A stretch of DNA of 48,492 nucleotides from Polyangiaceae bacterium (GCA_016933275.1 JAFGBI010000132.1:1-48492); one strand, 5' to 3'. Positions 33,208 to 43,471 are shown, counted from the first letter of the stretch. Made by a program: numbers and translations. The notes: generated from the sequence alone by a model not told the origin.

Positions 33208-33918
33208 ATGCCATCGAGACTGCCGCCGAAAAAGGAGGTAATGCTGACGCTGCTCGAGTCGACGAGCGTCTTCATCCACCTCGATCCTCGGTGTTCTCAG
33301 GTCGTGGTCCCGCCTTGGTTCGCCAAGCAGCCGCAGCTGGTGCTCCAGGTGGGCCTCAACATGGCAGTGCCGATCCGCGACCTGAACGTCGACGACGAGT
33401 GCGTCTCGTGTTCCCTGAGCTTCAACCGCTCCCCGTTCTTCTGCTGGATCCCCTGGACGTCCGTGTACGCGCTGGTCGGCGAGGATGGCCGCGGTATGGT
33501 CTGGCCCGACGATGTGCCGCCGGAGGTCGCTGCGCAGACCGGGGCGACCACCAAGACAACGAGTCCTGGGGCAGGCGCGGCGAAGAGCTCCGAGCCTCCG
33601 GCCGGTCGTCGCCAACACCTCCGTGCGGTCGGGTCCGACGTCAAGGTAGGTGGTGGCAATGACGAGCCTCCGGCGGCGCCTCCCCGGGCGACCGCCGAGG
33701 ACGATGGCGGCGGGAGCGCGTCGGTCGAGCCACCCCTCGGCGATGATGGCAGCTCCGAGGCAGAAGGTGCCGCCGAAGAGGGGGGGAACGGCGTGGGCGT
33801 TGCCGCCCATCCCGAGGACGACACCGCTGCCGTCCCCACCAGCGGAGCCGACGAGCCCAACGTCGATCAGACCGCCGATCGGAAGAGACGGCCTTCGTGG
33901 TTGCGGGTTGTCAAATGA
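33208..33918 (+). CDS. sspB: SspB-like ClpXP specificity adaptor
   Basis: The open frame begins further upstream, but the ATG at 33208 gives the right family start. The 236-residue protein has the SspB substrate-binding domain (about 10-105: VFIHLDPRCSQVVVPPWF, LQVGLNMAVPIRDL, SFNRSPFFCWIPW, GMVWPDDVPP), a long acidic and Gly/Ala-rich linker (about 110-220) and the C-terminal peptide RRPSWLRVVK. In E. coli SspB the last residues (RPALRVVK) bind ClpX, so the tail motif is preserved. It delivers ssrA-tagged proteins to ClpXP. Confidence 0.9.
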   Translation: MPSRLPPKKEVMLTLLESTSVFIHLDPRCSQVVVPPWFAKQPQLVLQVGLNMAVPIRDLNVDDECVSCSLSFNRSPFFCWIPWTSVYALVGEDGRGMVWPDDVPPEVAAQTGATTKTTSPGAGAAKSSEPPAGRRQHLRAVGSDVKVGGGNDEPPAAPPRATAEDDGGGSASVEPPLGDDGSSEAEGAAEEGGNGVGVAAHPEDDTAAVPTSGADEPNVDQTADRKRRPSWLRVVK

Positions 33919-33953
33919 GAGCAGCGAAAGCTGGCTGAGTCGCGGTTCCCGGC

Positions 33954-34829
33954 CTACCCAGTGCCGGCAGCGCCGCTCACGCTGGACTCGGTCGCGGCCC
34001 CGCTCTCTCCCCCGGCGTTGGCCCCAGCGGCCCCGCCTGGGGCGGCCGCGCCACTCGCACCCCCCGCGCCCGACGCGCTCGTGCCGACCTCGCCTCCGTT
34101 GGTCGCGCCCCCGGCTGTCGCCACCCCGCCGGCGTCGGACCCTGCCATCCCTGTCATACCTGCCGCTGTGGGCAGCCCTGCCGCGCCTGCGGCGCTGCTC
34201 CCGCCGGCACTGGCGCCGGCCGGCGACGCTGGGGGCGTGCCCGCCGTACCACCGCCCATGACGGCTCCTGCCGTCCCACCCGGTGCTGGCCTCGAGCCAG
34301 CCGCTCCGCCGAGCGAAGGATGGCCGGCGAGTCCGGTCTCGGTCCCCGCGGCGCCGGCAACCTGTTGCGCACCGCCGGTGCTGCTCATGCCGCCCGTGCC
34401 ACCCGTCTCGTCCGGTACGCACTGCCACACCGTGGCTTCGAGGCGGCAGACGTAGCCCGTCACGCAACCATTTCCAGCCAGGGCACAGGAGCCGGGCTGA
34501 CAAAGGCCGAGCCGGTTGCAGGTCTCCGAGCTCAGGCAGTCGCTCGGGGCGTCACAGGTGCGCATTCCCTGGTAGCCGCTGACCCCGCCCGTGGTGACGA
34601 CCGGGACCCGTTCGCAGCTGCTCGTGGAGGGGTTGCACTGGTAGCCGAAGCCGCAGTCCGAGTCGTCCACGCATGGGATCCATTCGCAGGTCTCCCGGCG
34701 CTCGTCGCAGTAATAGCCGGACGGGCAGTCCGAGTCGTCGTGGCAGGAGGGTTCCTCAGGGTAGATGGGACAGCCTTGGAGCGCGAGCGCTCCGATCGTG
34801 GTGATGCCCAACAGCGCGGCTCGCTTCAT
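33954..34829 (-). CDS. Cys-rich lipoprotein with Gly/Ala-rich C-terminal half
   Basis: From the ATG at 34829 the product is 291 residues, with a lipoprotein signal (ALALQGC, C20). Residues 25-145 have paired-Cys repeats of the form D-S-D-C-x-x-G-Y-x-C (CHDDSDCPSGYYCDE, CVDDSDCGFGYQC, CDAPSDCLSSETC), found in many deltaproteobacterial surface proteins. The second half is a low-complexity Gly/Ala/Thr arm. It is convergent with sspB. Function unknown, probably exposed on the cell surface. Confidence 0.82.
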   Translation of the reverse strand: MKRAALLGITTIGALALQGCPIYPEEPSCHDDSDCPSGYYCDERRETCEWIPCVDDSDCGFGYQCNPSTSSCERVPVVTTGGVSGYQGMRTCDAPSDCLSSETCNRLGLCQPGSCALAGNGCVTGYVCRLEATVWQCVPDETGGTGGMSSTGGAQQVAGAAGTETGLAGHPSLGGAAGSRPAPGGTAGAVMGGGTAGTPPASPAGASAGGSSAAGAAGLPTAAGMTGMAGSDAGGVATAGGATNGGEVGTSASGAGGASGAAAPGGAAGANAGGESGAATESSVSGAAGTG

Positions 34830-35062
34830 CGATGCCTCCCACAGGCCCCGGCGATGGGGTCGACAGCGGGAAGCGTAGCAAGCAACGTGCCCCAGACAAG
34901 GCGCGGGCCGATTTCCGCGGTTCCCGTGGCGACAGGCGCCGTTTGGCTTCACGTTCGAGGGCGCCCGTGAAGGTCGGTTCACGGACCACTGTGTCCACGA
35001 AACCTGATCCCACTCTCTTCCCCCGTGGTAGTTTCTCTCGGCTACCCTTCGTTGGGCCGAAA

Positions 35063-37822
35063 ATGGATGTTCGCTGCGAGCGTTGCGAAACCGAGTACGA
35101 GTTCGACGACGCCCTGGTTTCCGACCGCGGAACCACGGTCAAGTGCACGAACTGCGGTCACCAATTCAAGGTCTATCCCCCGGCCGGGGCGTCCGGATCC
35201 GGGTACTGGGTCGTGCGCTCTGCCGCTGGCGACGAGGTGACCTACCAGACACTTCGCGAGCTTCAGCGGGGGATCGCCCAGGGGAGGGTGCTGCCCGACG
35301 ATTTTCTGATCCGCCCCGGTCTGCCCCCGCGGCTGCTTCGTTCGATCGCCGAGCTCGAGCCGTTCTTCGGTTCCCCCCGTCCCCAGAACAAGACCAAGCG
35401 GACACTCACCGGGGTGGCTCCGCCCGCGAATGTGATTGCAGCGGCCCTTCGCGGTCAGGAGCCTTCCGATCCCGACCATCATCGAGGACCGGACGGGACG
35501 ACCGGCTCGCCGCACCAGCGGTCTCGCGTTACCACCGCGCCGAAGCTTCCCATGTTGACTCCGGCGGCGGCAGCAGCTGTCTCCTCAGCGGTGAGCGACG
35601 AACCGCCGACCGTTTCGCGTCCGCTGGGCACCGATGTCGAGACTACCCGACCGCCCCAGCAACCTCCCATTGCCGTACCCGCTCCCGAGCCCTCACCACC
35701 GGCGCCCCGGTCGGGGATCGCCGCGTCTCCTGCCGGCGATGCCGATGCGTCTGCTGCTGCCTGGACGTCCTCGAGCGCCCAGGCCCAAGCTCCTGTTCCG
35801 GGCGCCGTCTCGGACCCCCAGCCGCCTGCCCCCACCGAGGTCATCTCCGCGCCCGCGCGGGTGGTTGCTCCCCAATCGGCGCCTCCAACCACCGAAGGCT
35901 CGCGCTCTCGGTCCCGCGGGCCGGGAAGGGTGGGCGATACGGGAACGAGGGAGACCTCGAAGTCAGCCCCAGCCAGTCCCGTGCCACCGGTCGTCGCTCT
36001 TCCCCCTTCACGACCGCCTCCCCGACCGAAACGCCGGGAACCACCAATGGCGACGACCCTGGTCTCCGCCGATTCGGCACCTGGATCCTCCGCCCGTTCG
36101 GAGGCCGGACCCGAGGCGAGTCGCCAACCCACGCCTGCTCCCGCGAGCAGGCCCAAGAGCGGCGGAGCGGCGACTCCAATCCCCGTCCCGGCTCCCCCCC
36201 CCACCGCTCCCGCATCGCCGTCGGCCGAGCCGGCTTCGGCCGCGGCAAACGTCGAGTCAACGTTGTTGCCACCCGCGGAGCCATCGCCTGGACACACTCC
36301 AGGCAGAGCTCGAGCGGCGATCGCGCCGGCGGCTCGCGCACCCTCGGTCGAGCCGGCGGAGAAGTTTTTCACGCCGCCCCCTCGGGTGGTAAGCCTCCCT
36401 GCTTCCCTGGCGGAACCCGAGTCCGATTCGCGCTATCTCCCGCCGAGCCGTTCACGCCAAGCGCGGACTGGATGGATCCTGGGGATCATGGTGGTCGGAG
36501 GCTTGGGACTCATCGGGGGGACGGTCGGGATATCCTACCTCCGGGAGACGGCGTCGTCCGCCAGTGCCTCCGCCACGCCACCTCCGCCCTCCGTCGATCC
36601 CGAGCTGGTCAAGCTCGTGGAAGGAGGGAGGACGGCATTGGGAGCGGGCGATCTCGAGGCGGCCGGGGCTTCGTTCCAGAGGGCACTCGGGCGGAGCCCT
36701 CACGACCCCGGGGCTCTCGCGGCTGTGGCCGAGCTGGAGGTCCTGCGCGCGGATTTCACCTGGCTTCGACTACGACTCCTCGATCCAGCTTGGACCGAGC
36801 GCGTGGCCGAGACGCATCGCGAACTTGGCAGCCAGATCGCCCGAGCGAGCGCCGCGGTCGATGCCGCCACCGCGCCGGCGGTGCCAGAGCCGCTCGCGCG
36901 CCGCCTTCGCATCGACCTGTTCCGACTGAGCGGCAAGGTCAGCGAGGCTCGTTCCTTGGTCGAGCCCTTGGCCGACCGAGCCAGCGAACCCGACACCGCC
37001 TACGTGCTGGGGGCGCTCGATCTCGCCGAGGCGAATCAGGCGTTTCTGAGTGCGGCCGCCCGGCTGCGCGTCGCGGCGGTGGGCGAGGGGGGGCTTGGGC
37101 GCGCACGCGCTTTGCTCATCTACTCCCTCGCGCATTCGGGCGACATCGTCCAAGCGCGGCGAGAGCTCGCGCAGCTCTCTTCCGCTTCGGCAGATCATCC
37201 GCTCGCCGAGGATCTGAAGGGATTCGTGGAGCGTTGTGCGGCGGCTGCCGCTGGGGACGCGGACGCCGGTCTGGCCACGGTGGACACCGAGGCACTCCGC
37301 GGGCTCGACGCGCCCGGCACCGCCTCGGACGCAAGGGGTGGCGCTGGTGACTTTCGCCAGCGCCTCAAGTTCGCCAGCGCGGCGCTCGGGATCCGCGAGT
37401 ACGATCGAGCCGAGCGCCTCTTTCGGTCGGTGCTCCTCGAGCAGCCGGGCAACACCGAGGCGCTGGCTGGAGTGGCGGAGGTGGCACGTCAGCGCAACGA
37501 TCCGAAAGCGGCCGAGCTCTACGAGAAGGTCCTCGAGAAGAACCCTGGATACGTCCCTGCGATCGTGGCGCGGGCCGATCAGAAATGGGCCGCCGGTGAT
37601 CGTGCGGGCGCGCTCGCGCTCTATCAGCGCGTGGTGTCCCAGGTGGGCACCGACGGCACCTACGGGCGCCATGCCGCGACCCGGATCGCGGAGGGTGCAC
37701 GCAGCGCGTCCGGGTCAGGTTCCGCCTCGCCTCCACGCGCCACTCCGCCGGCTCCTCCTGCGCCCACCGCGCCGGAGGCCGCCGAGATCGACACCTCCGA
37801 CCTTCCCGGGACCGTCCCATGA
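35063..37822 (+). CDS. Zinc-ribbon, GYF-like and TPR membrane protein
   Basis: From the ATG at 35063 the product is 919 residues. It has an N-terminal zinc ribbon of the MJ0042 type (CERCETEYEF ... CTNCGHQF, four Cys within about 30 residues), a GYF-like segment (YWVVRSAAGDEVTYQTLREL, about 46-90), a long Pro/Ala/Ser-rich linker (about 120-465), one membrane segment (TGWILGIMVVGGLGLIGGTVGISYL), and a C-terminal region with tetratricopeptide-like helices (about 510-880; for example YDRAERLFRSVLLEQPGN). Such proteins are common in myxobacteria and may scaffold or localise others. The last four bases overlap sppA (ATGA). Confidence 0.82.
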   Translation: MDVRCERCETEYEFDDALVSDRGTTVKCTNCGHQFKVYPPAGASGSGYWVVRSAAGDEVTYQTLRELQRGIAQGRVLPDDFLIRPGLPPRLLRSIAELEPFFGSPRPQNKTKRTLTGVAPPANVIAAALRGQEPSDPDHHRGPDGTTGSPHQRSRVTTAPKLPMLTPAAAAAVSSAVSDEPPTVSRPLGTDVETTRPPQQPPIAVPAPEPSPPAPRSGIAASPAGDADASAAAWTSSSAQAQAPVPGAVSDPQPPAPTEVISAPARVVAPQSAPPTTEGSRSRSRGPGRVGDTGTRETSKSAPASPVPPVVALPPSRPPPRPKRREPPMATTLVSADSAPGSSARSEAGPEASRQPTPAPASRPKSGGAATPIPVPAPPPTAPASPSAEPASAAANVESTLLPPAEPSPGHTPGRARAAIAPAARAPSVEPAEKFFTPPPRVVSLPASLAEPESDSRYLPPSRSRQARTGWILGIMVVGGLGLIGGTVGISYLRETASSASASATPPPPSVDPELVKLVEGGRTALGAGDLEAAGASFQRALGRSPHDPGALAAVAELEVLRADFTWLRLRLLDPAWTERVAETHRELGSQIARASAAVDAATAPAVPEPLARRLRIDLFRLSGKVSEARSLVEPLADRASEPDTAYVLGALDLAEANQAFLSAAARLRVAAVGEGGLGRARALLIYSLAHSGDIVQARRELAQLSSASADHPLAEDLKGFVERCAAAAAGDADAGLATVDTEALRGLDAPGTASDARGGAGDFRQRLKFASAALGIREYDRAERLFRSVLLEQPGNTEALAGVAEVARQRNDPKAAELYEKVLEKNPGYVPAIVARADQKWAAGDRAGALALYQRVVSQVGTDGTYGRHAATRIAEGARSASGSGSASPPRATPPAPPAPTAPEAAEIDTSDLPGTVP

Positions 37823-39639
37823 GGTGGGGGTGGCGGATGGCGTTGCTCGCGGCGGCTCTGGCCGTGGGTTGCGAGGGTCGTCCCCGAGGAGCGGCGAGCG
37901 ATTCGGTCGCGACGCCATCACTGCTCGGCGCCTTCCCGACGAGTTCGGGGAAGGTGCTCGAGATCGACCTGACCGCCGGGGCGCCGGAGGCGACGGAGGG
38001 AGGGCTCCTGCCGCTCCCAGCATCGCGGACGTACTCGGGGCTCGTCCACGCGCTAGAGCGCGCGGCGCAGGATGAGCGGGCCTCCGCGGTGGTCGTGCGT
38101 TTCGGGACGGTCGGATTCGGTTGGGCGCGGTCCGAGGAGCTGGCACGGCTTTTGGCCGCGATCCGCACAGCGGGCAAGCCCGTCGTATGCCACACCCACG
38201 GGCTCGACAACGCCTCCACCTGGCTTCTGATGGGCGGTTGTGACCGGATCTGGCTCAGCCCCGCGGGTGGTGTCGACCTCGTCGGCATCGCCTCGCAGGT
38301 CCTCTACTTCCGCAACGCGCTCGACCGCCTGAGCATCCGCGCCGACTTCGTCGCGATCGGCGAGTACAAGAGCGCCATCGAGTCGTTCACACGGGACGGT
38401 CCCACGGACGCCGCGCGGAAGGACCTCACGGAGACCCTCGCCTCGATTCGGAAGAGCTGGCTCGACGGGCTCACGGCGGCTCGCCCCACCGCCAAGGGTC
38501 GGGAGCTCGCAGAAGCGGGTCCCTTCGGGCCGTCGGAGGTGCTCGCCGCCGGGCTCATCGATGGGATCGGTTACGAGGTGGACGCCATCGAGGACGCGAA
38601 GACGCATGGCAGCGCCAGTGACGTCAAACCGCATTTTGGACCCGAGGGTGCCGCGAAGTCGATCGACATCGCCGAGATCATCCGGATCCTCTCTGGGGTG
38701 GACGACAGCCGGGGCGGTCGGCCACGCATCGCGCTGCTGCCGGCACTCGGCTCGATCACCATGAGCTCGAGCGGTGGGCTCTTCGAGGGAGGAGGGATCA
38801 GCGAGCACGCGATGACCAAGACGCTCCGGCGCCTGGCGAAGAACGAGGCCGTCAAGGCCGTGGTGCTCAGGATCGACTCGCCCGGTGGCTCCGCGCTCGC
38901 GAGCGACGTCCTCTGGAAGGAAGTGACCGACCTCCGGGCGAAGAAGCCCGTGGTCGTATCGATCGGCGACATGGCGGCGAGCGGCGGGTACTACATCGCC
39001 TGTGCTGGCACCCGGATCATCGCGGAACAGACGAGCATCGTCGGCTCGATCGGGGTCTTCGGCGGCAAGGTGACGTTCGACGAGGGGCTGGCTGCCTTGG
39101 GGGTCAACGCTGTCACCTTCCCGGCGAGCCCTGAGCCCGGCGCGGCCGCGCGCGCCGGCTACGAGTCCGCGCTGACGGCGTGGGACGATGCCACCCGCGA
39201 GCGAGTGCGGGTGCAGATGCAGGGGGTCTACGACCTCTTCCTCCGTCGGGTCGCCGAGGGACGGCACCTGCCGCTCGAACGCGTGCGCGCGCTCGCGGCG
39301 GGGCGGATCTACAGCGGCGTCCAGGGGCACGAACGCGGCCTGGTCGACGAGCTCGGCGGGGTGTCCCGAGCCATCGCCGTGGCGCGCGAACTCGCCCAGC
39401 TGGACGCGCAGGTGCCTGTGGTGGTCGAAGGCATGGGCGAGACGTTGCTCGAGCTGCTCGGTCTCAGCGAGGGTGCGAGCTCGGCGGACGTCGAGAATGC
39501 GGTAGCCCGTCTCCACCAGCGGCGGGGGGAGCTCTTTCGGGTGGTCCCGCCGATACTCCGTCGCTTCGGCGCGGTGGTGGGGCCGCTCCTCGAAGGTGAG
39601 CACATCCTGGCGACCATGCCGTATGCGTTGGAGTTCTGA
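37819..39639 (+). CDS. sppA: Signal peptide peptidase A-type serine protease, lipoprotein form
   Basis: The 606-residue protein is a double-domain SppA of the long (67K) type. It has a lipoprotein signal (LLAAALAVGC, C18), K184 in AIGEYKSAIESF and S388 in DMAASGGYYIA, the Ser/Lys dyad of the family with the expected spacing of about 200 residues. RIDSPGGSALASD precedes the nucleophile. The family degrades leftover signal peptides in the membrane. Its start overlaps the stop of the TPR protein (ATGA), so the two are probably made together. Confidence 0.93.
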   Translation: MRWGWRMALLAAALAVGCEGRPRGAASDSVATPSLLGAFPTSSGKVLEIDLTAGAPEATEGGLLPLPASRTYSGLVHALERAAQDERASAVVVRFGTVGFGWARSEELARLLAAIRTAGKPVVCHTHGLDNASTWLLMGGCDRIWLSPAGGVDLVGIASQVLYFRNALDRLSIRADFVAIGEYKSAIESFTRDGPTDAARKDLTETLASIRKSWLDGLTAARPTAKGRELAEAGPFGPSEVLAAGLIDGIGYEVDAIEDAKTHGSASDVKPHFGPEGAAKSIDIAEIIRILSGVDDSRGGRPRIALLPALGSITMSSSGGLFEGGGISEHAMTKTLRRLAKNEAVKAVVLRIDSPGGSALASDVLWKEVTDLRAKKPVVVSIGDMAASGGYYIACAGTRIIAEQTSIVGSIGVFGGKVTFDEGLAALGVNAVTFPASPEPGAAARAGYESALTAWDDATRERVRVQMQGVYDLFLRRVAEGRHLPLERVRALAAGRIYSGVQGHERGLVDELGGVSRAIAVARELAQLDAQVPVVVEGMGETLLELLGLSEGASSADVENAVARLHQRRGELFRVVPPILRRFGAVVGPLLEGEHILATMPYALEF

Positions 39640-40317
39640 AGCCCGCGCCAGGCGCGCGGTGTCTTCGGTGGCTCGGGCAGAAGGGCCTGGCGGGTTGGCC
39701 TGCTCATGGGTGGACCGGTGCCCCGCCCGCGACACGGACCGCAGTGGAGGTCCTGAGGGCATGCTTGCGCTGGCGCGGTCGCTCGCCAAACGGGCGGAGC
39801 AGGAAGCGGGATGCAGGTTGCACGCATCCTGCGTGCATCTTGCGCCTTTGCTGCTCGATCGGCCCATCGGGATCCATGCCAACGAGCCGTGTGGGCTCGC
39901 TCCGCTGCGTTGAGGGTTGCTGACGACTGAATCATCGTCGGTGATTCCTGTGGGGCCGGAGACCGCCGCTCGACGCGAACGGTCTTCGGGTCGGGCGACG
40001 GACCAAAGGGGTAGCCGTCCACGCCTTCCGACTGGAGGACACCGGCCGAGATCCGCTCCTCTGGCGTCATTGCTCCTGCGCTTCCGTGCTCGTTGCGCTA
40101 GCCGGCGAAGGGTCCTTCGGCCGGGTCGAGGGGGGCGTGAACGCACAATCGAAGGTGCGGGAGCAGCCCGTGGCTTCGGACGCCGGATTAGATCTGATGC
40201 GCACATGAACGAGCGATTCCAGCGATGAAATGTGCGAAGTGGTCCTTTCCCGAAGGTCGGCCAGGGAGCAACATCGAACTCGTCGTCGCCGGGCCGATCC
40301 CGGCGACCAGGGGACCC
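39640..40317. other. Intergenic region without a convincing gene
   Basis: About 680 bases between sppA and the Cys-rich MYXO-CTERM-like protein gene hold only frames of poor protein character on both strands. A perfect hairpin lies at 39819-39837. The ribosome site AGGGGAC before 40318 closes the region. Confidence 0.5.
39819..39837 (+). terminator. Perfect 8-bp hairpin, possible terminator after sppA
   Basis: TGCACGCA pairs with TGCGTGCA around TCC and is followed by TCTTGCGCCTTTG. The T tract is weak and the site is 180 bases from the sppA stop, so terminator function is tentative. Confidence 0.4.
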
Positions 40318-41373
40318 ATGATCCACAGCTTCACCGTTTGCCGCCTGACCAGTCTCTGCGTCGTCTTCACCTCCGCGTCCGTTGCCTTCGCCGCCGAGGG
40401 CGATCCATGCTTGGCCGATGCGGACTGCGGGGTCGGCTACGCGTGCGAGCTGCCGCCGGTCGGGTCCAGAGGCGCCGGCGTCGGGGGCTCGTGGGGCGCC
40501 GAGCCGCAGCCAGCGGGCGGGGCGGCGGAGGATCCCGGTCCGGCAGCAGGCGCCGAGGGCGGTGCGGCGGCGACGGTAGAGGTGGTCGGGGAATGCCAGC
40601 GGGCGCCGCTCCCCTGTACGAGCGACGCCGACTGCGGCGAGCATCAGGTTTGCCAGTTCGACTACGCGGAGGCAGCCTGTGCCTCCGGTAGCGACTGCTC
40701 GGACGTCCCCGTCGAATCGTCTTCGATTGGTGAGTGCTGGGGTGAGCCGATGGCCTGCGGTGGGGACGGGGACTGTCCGGAGGCTTCGACCTGTGTGGAT
40801 CGGCTCTGCACCTTCGAGCTCATCGAGTGTACCGAGGACGCTGGATGCCCGGGCGACTACGAGTGCATCTTCGAGGTCGCGGAGCAATGTGCCGCATCCT
40901 CCTGCATGCCAGGCGAGACCTGCGATTCGGAGCCGGTCTGCACCACGATGACCACCGAAGACGGGATGTGCTTTCCGAAGCCGATCCCCTGCGCCAGCGA
41001 CGGGGACTGCTCTGGGGGTTGGCTCTGTTATGATGTTCCGAACGCGGACGCGCCCGAGGTCTGGGCAGCGGTGGACCTGGCCTGTCTTCCTGCGGGCATC
41101 ATCGGCGCTCTCGAGGGATACGTGGAGGTAGGTGGCGATTTGGCGGCGGCCGAGGATTCGAGCATGGAGGCCACCGAAGCGCGCACCGAGGGAAGCAGCG
41201 AGCCCTCGACGGCAAGCGGAGACGAGGACGCTTCCGCGGCAGAGCCCGAGTCCACCGAGACCGATGGAGGCTGCGCCGTGACCGTGGCTGGAAGGAAGGC
41301 GCGCTCGGCGCAATGGGTCCTCTTCGCGGTGGGTCTGGTCCTCGGTCTGCTCCGCGTGCGCCGCCCAACCTGA
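40318..41373 (+). CDS. Cys-rich exported protein with MYXO-CTERM-like tail
   Basis: The ATG at 40318 gives 351 residues with a Sec signal peptide (VCRLTSLCVVFTSASVAFA). The body has repeated Cys-rich units with Asp-Cys-Gly/Pro patterns (DPCLADADCGVGYACELPP, CTSDADCGEHQVC, CASDGDCSGGWLCYD), an acidic Ser/Glu spacer (about 275-315), then Gly-Gly-Cys (C319), a hydrophobic segment (WVLFAVGLVLGLL) and a basic end (RVRRPT). This C-terminal pattern is the MYXO-CTERM sorting signal found in Myxococcota. Probably a surface protein; function unknown. Confidence 0.85.
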   Translation: MIHSFTVCRLTSLCVVFTSASVAFAAEGDPCLADADCGVGYACELPPVGSRGAGVGGSWGAEPQPAGGAAEDPGPAAGAEGGAAATVEVVGECQRAPLPCTSDADCGEHQVCQFDYAEAACASGSDCSDVPVESSSIGECWGEPMACGGDGDCPEASTCVDRLCTFELIECTEDAGCPGDYECIFEVAEQCAASSCMPGETCDSEPVCTTMTTEDGMCFPKPIPCASDGDCSGGWLCYDVPNADAPEVWAAVDLACLPAGIIGALEGYVEVGGDLAAAEDSSMEATEARTEGSSEPSTASGDEDASAAEPESTETDGGCAVTVAGRKARSAQWVLFAVGLVLGLLRVRRPT

Positions 41374-42006
41374 TTCCCCCTCCTGCGGTTCGAACTCCAG
41401 GGCGGAGTCCAGAATGTCCGCCGGCCGTTCGGCACTCTGGCCGCGCGGAGGGTGGTCGGGAACCGGAACAGATCAGCGGTCGTCTCTTCACGACATGCAC
41501 CCGCGCTCAGCCGAGCGAGGGCGGGCGCCACCGAGGAAGCGCTCCGGTTTGCATTGAGAGCGCGATTTCGCGTTTTCCAAAGCGACCGGACGGCCGCACG
41601 TGCGCGAGGAAGAAATGGGCGCGTCGAGCCCCTGCCCCTGCCGGCCCGAGTCCAGGCCTTTCGCAGGTCTTCACGGATTCCGCTGCGCACCAGTTTCTGG
41701 TAGGCAGCCGTAGCCTTTGGAGCAGCTCAACACCGTGCAGGATCATGTGACGACGGAAGGGGTCAGCCAGAAAGCGGGGCCGCACGGGGTCGAGCGACGC
41801 TTCCAGATCCCGGTGGTGCTCGATGGGTTGAGTTCGCGCGGCGGTGGCGGCGCCCATAGCCTTCGACCACCGAACCGACACAGGGCAGAACTGGCTCTCT
41901 AACGATTCGCCTACGACCGAAGGCCAACCGCGCCGAAGCGGCATTCTTGACTTCGACACGACACGCAAACCGCCGCACAGAGTTCGCTTCTGGAAGGGCA
42001 AACACG
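41374..42006. other. Region upstream of xylose isomerase, no convincing gene
   Basis: About 630 bases hold no good frame. A short inverted repeat CGCGA-TT-TCGCG lies at 41559-41570, and TTGACT at 41947-41952 could be a -35 box, without a clear -10. GGAAGGG precedes the xylA start. The region probably carries xylA control sites, but I cannot point to a regulator site. Confidence 0.45.
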
Positions 42007-43356
42007 ATGAGTGACATCAAAAAAGAAATCAACCTGGTGACGGGCTCCCGGCCGTTCTTCAAGGGCATCGACCGGATCAAGTACGAAGGCCCGAGCTCGG
42101 ACAATATCCTCTCCTTCAAGCACTACGACGAGAACCGAGTGGTCGCCGGCAAGACCATGAAGGAGCACCTGCGGTTCTCCGTTGCCTATTGGCACTCGCT
42201 CTGCGGGGCGGGCCAGGACATGTTCGGCGGTGACACCAAGGATTGGCCCTGGCTCGCGGCCAGCGACCCGATGCAGAAGGCCCGCGACAAGATGGACGCC
42301 GCCTTCGAGCTCATCACCAAACTGGGGGTACCCTTCTACTGTTTCCACGACTTCGATCTGGTGGCCGAAGGCGCGACGGTCGCCGAGTCCGAGAAGCGGC
42401 TGACGTCCATCGTGGAGTACGCCAAGGAGAAGCAGCAGGCTTCGAACGTGGGTTTGCTGTGGGGGACCGCCAACCTGTTCAGCCATCGTCGCTACATGAA
42501 CGGCGCGGCGACCAACCCCGAGTTCGACATCATCGCGCAGGCTGGGGCGCAGCTCAAGAACGCGCTCGACGCGACCATCGCGCTCGGCGGTGCGGGCTAC
42601 GTCTTCTGGGGCGGTCGCGAAGGCTACATGTCCCTGCTCAACACCAACATGAAGCGCGAGCAGGAGCACCTCGGGCGCTTCCTGACCATGGCGCGGGACT
42701 ACGCGCGGAAGAACGGCTTCAAGGGCTGCTTCTACATCGAACCGAAGCCCATGGAGCCCACCAAGCACCAGTATGACTACGACGCTTCGACGGTGCTCGG
42801 CTTCCTCCGTCAGTACGACCTTCTCGGCGACTTCAAGCTCAACGTCGAGGTGAACCACGCCACCCTGGCCGGACACACGTTCCAGCACGATCTCCAGGTG
42901 GCCGCCGACGCCAACGCGCTCGGCAGCATCGACGCCAACCGGGGCGACTACCAGAACGGCTGGGACACCGACGAGTTCCCCATGGATCTCTTCGAGGTCA
43001 CCCAGGCGATGCTCGTGATCCTCGAGGCGGGCGGCTTCACCACGGGCGGGATCAATTTCGACGCCAAGCTGCGCAGGAACTCCACGGAAGAAAGCGATCT
43101 CTTCATCGCGCACATCAACGGCATGGACACCTTTGCCAGGAGCCTCGTCGTGGCGGACAGGATCCTGCAGTCTTCTCCGTATCGCCAGTGGCGGAAGGAG
43201 CGCTACGCCTCCTTCGACAGCGGCGAAGGCGCGAAGTTCGAGGCCGGTCAACTGTCCCTCGAGGATCTGAAGGCCATCGCGGTTCGCAACGGCGAGATCA
43301 CGCCCAAGAGCGGCAAGCAAGAGCTGTACGAGAGTCTGATCAACAAGTATCTCTAA
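42007..43356 (+). CDS. xylA: Xylose isomerase
   Basis: From the ATG at 42007 the protein has 449 residues, the size of class II xylose isomerases. Catalytic H114 and D117 are in [13 protein letters not shown]; metal-binding residues are E245 and K247 ([10 protein letters not shown]), E281 and H284 ([12 protein letters not shown]), D309 (SIDANRGD), D320 and D322 (NGWDTDEFP) and D352 (GGINFDAK). The enzyme interconverts D-xylose and D-xylulose (also glucose and fructose) in the cytoplasm. It is followed by two sugar-transporter genes on the same strand. No xylulokinase gene is seen. Confidence 0.97.
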   Translation: MSDIKKEINLVTGSRPFFKGIDRIKYEGPSSDNILSFKHYDENRVVAGKTMKEHLRFSVAYWHSLCGAGQDMFGGDTKDWPWLAASDPMQKARDKMDAAFELITKLGVPFYCFHDFDLVAEGATVAESEKRLTSIVEYAKEKQQASNVGLLWGTANLFSHRRYMNGAATNPEFDIIAQAGAQLKNALDATIALGGAGYVFWGGREGYMSLLNTNMKREQEHLGRFLTMARDYARKNGFKGCFYIEPKPMEPTKHQYDYDASTVLGFLRQYDLLGDFKLNVEVNHATLAGHTFQHDLQVAADANALGSIDANRGDYQNGWDTDEFPMDLFEVTQAMLVILEAGGFTTGGINFDAKLRRNSTEESDLFIAHINGMDTFARSLVVADRILQSSPYRQWRKERYASFDSGEGAKFEAGQLSLEDLKAIAVRNGEITPKSGKQELYESLINKYL

Positions 43357-43390
43357 TCACGAACTCAGAGGTCTGGGCGCGGGCTCTCGA

Positions 43391-43471
43391 CACGAGGGCT
43401 CGTGCCATTTCGACTTCGTTAGAAGGAAGTGTCCCAAACGGTGCGTCGAAAAGAGGCGTCTGCGCTTTTCG
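43391..43471 (+). promoter_or_regulatory. Two inverted repeats in the xylA-transporter gap
   Basis: The 161-base gap between xylA and the transporter has CACGAG-GG-CTCGTG (43391-43404) and CGAAAAG-n11-CTTTTCG (43447-43453 with 43465-43471). Either could be an operator, an RNA stem that reduces readthrough, or a processing site. No factor can be named. Confidence 0.4.

Noticed and set aside
38053..41313. Minus-strand open frame of 1086 residues
   Set aside because: It lies antisense to sppA and the MYXO-CTERM-like gene, both of which have catalytic or sorting motifs. High GC creates such long shadow frames.
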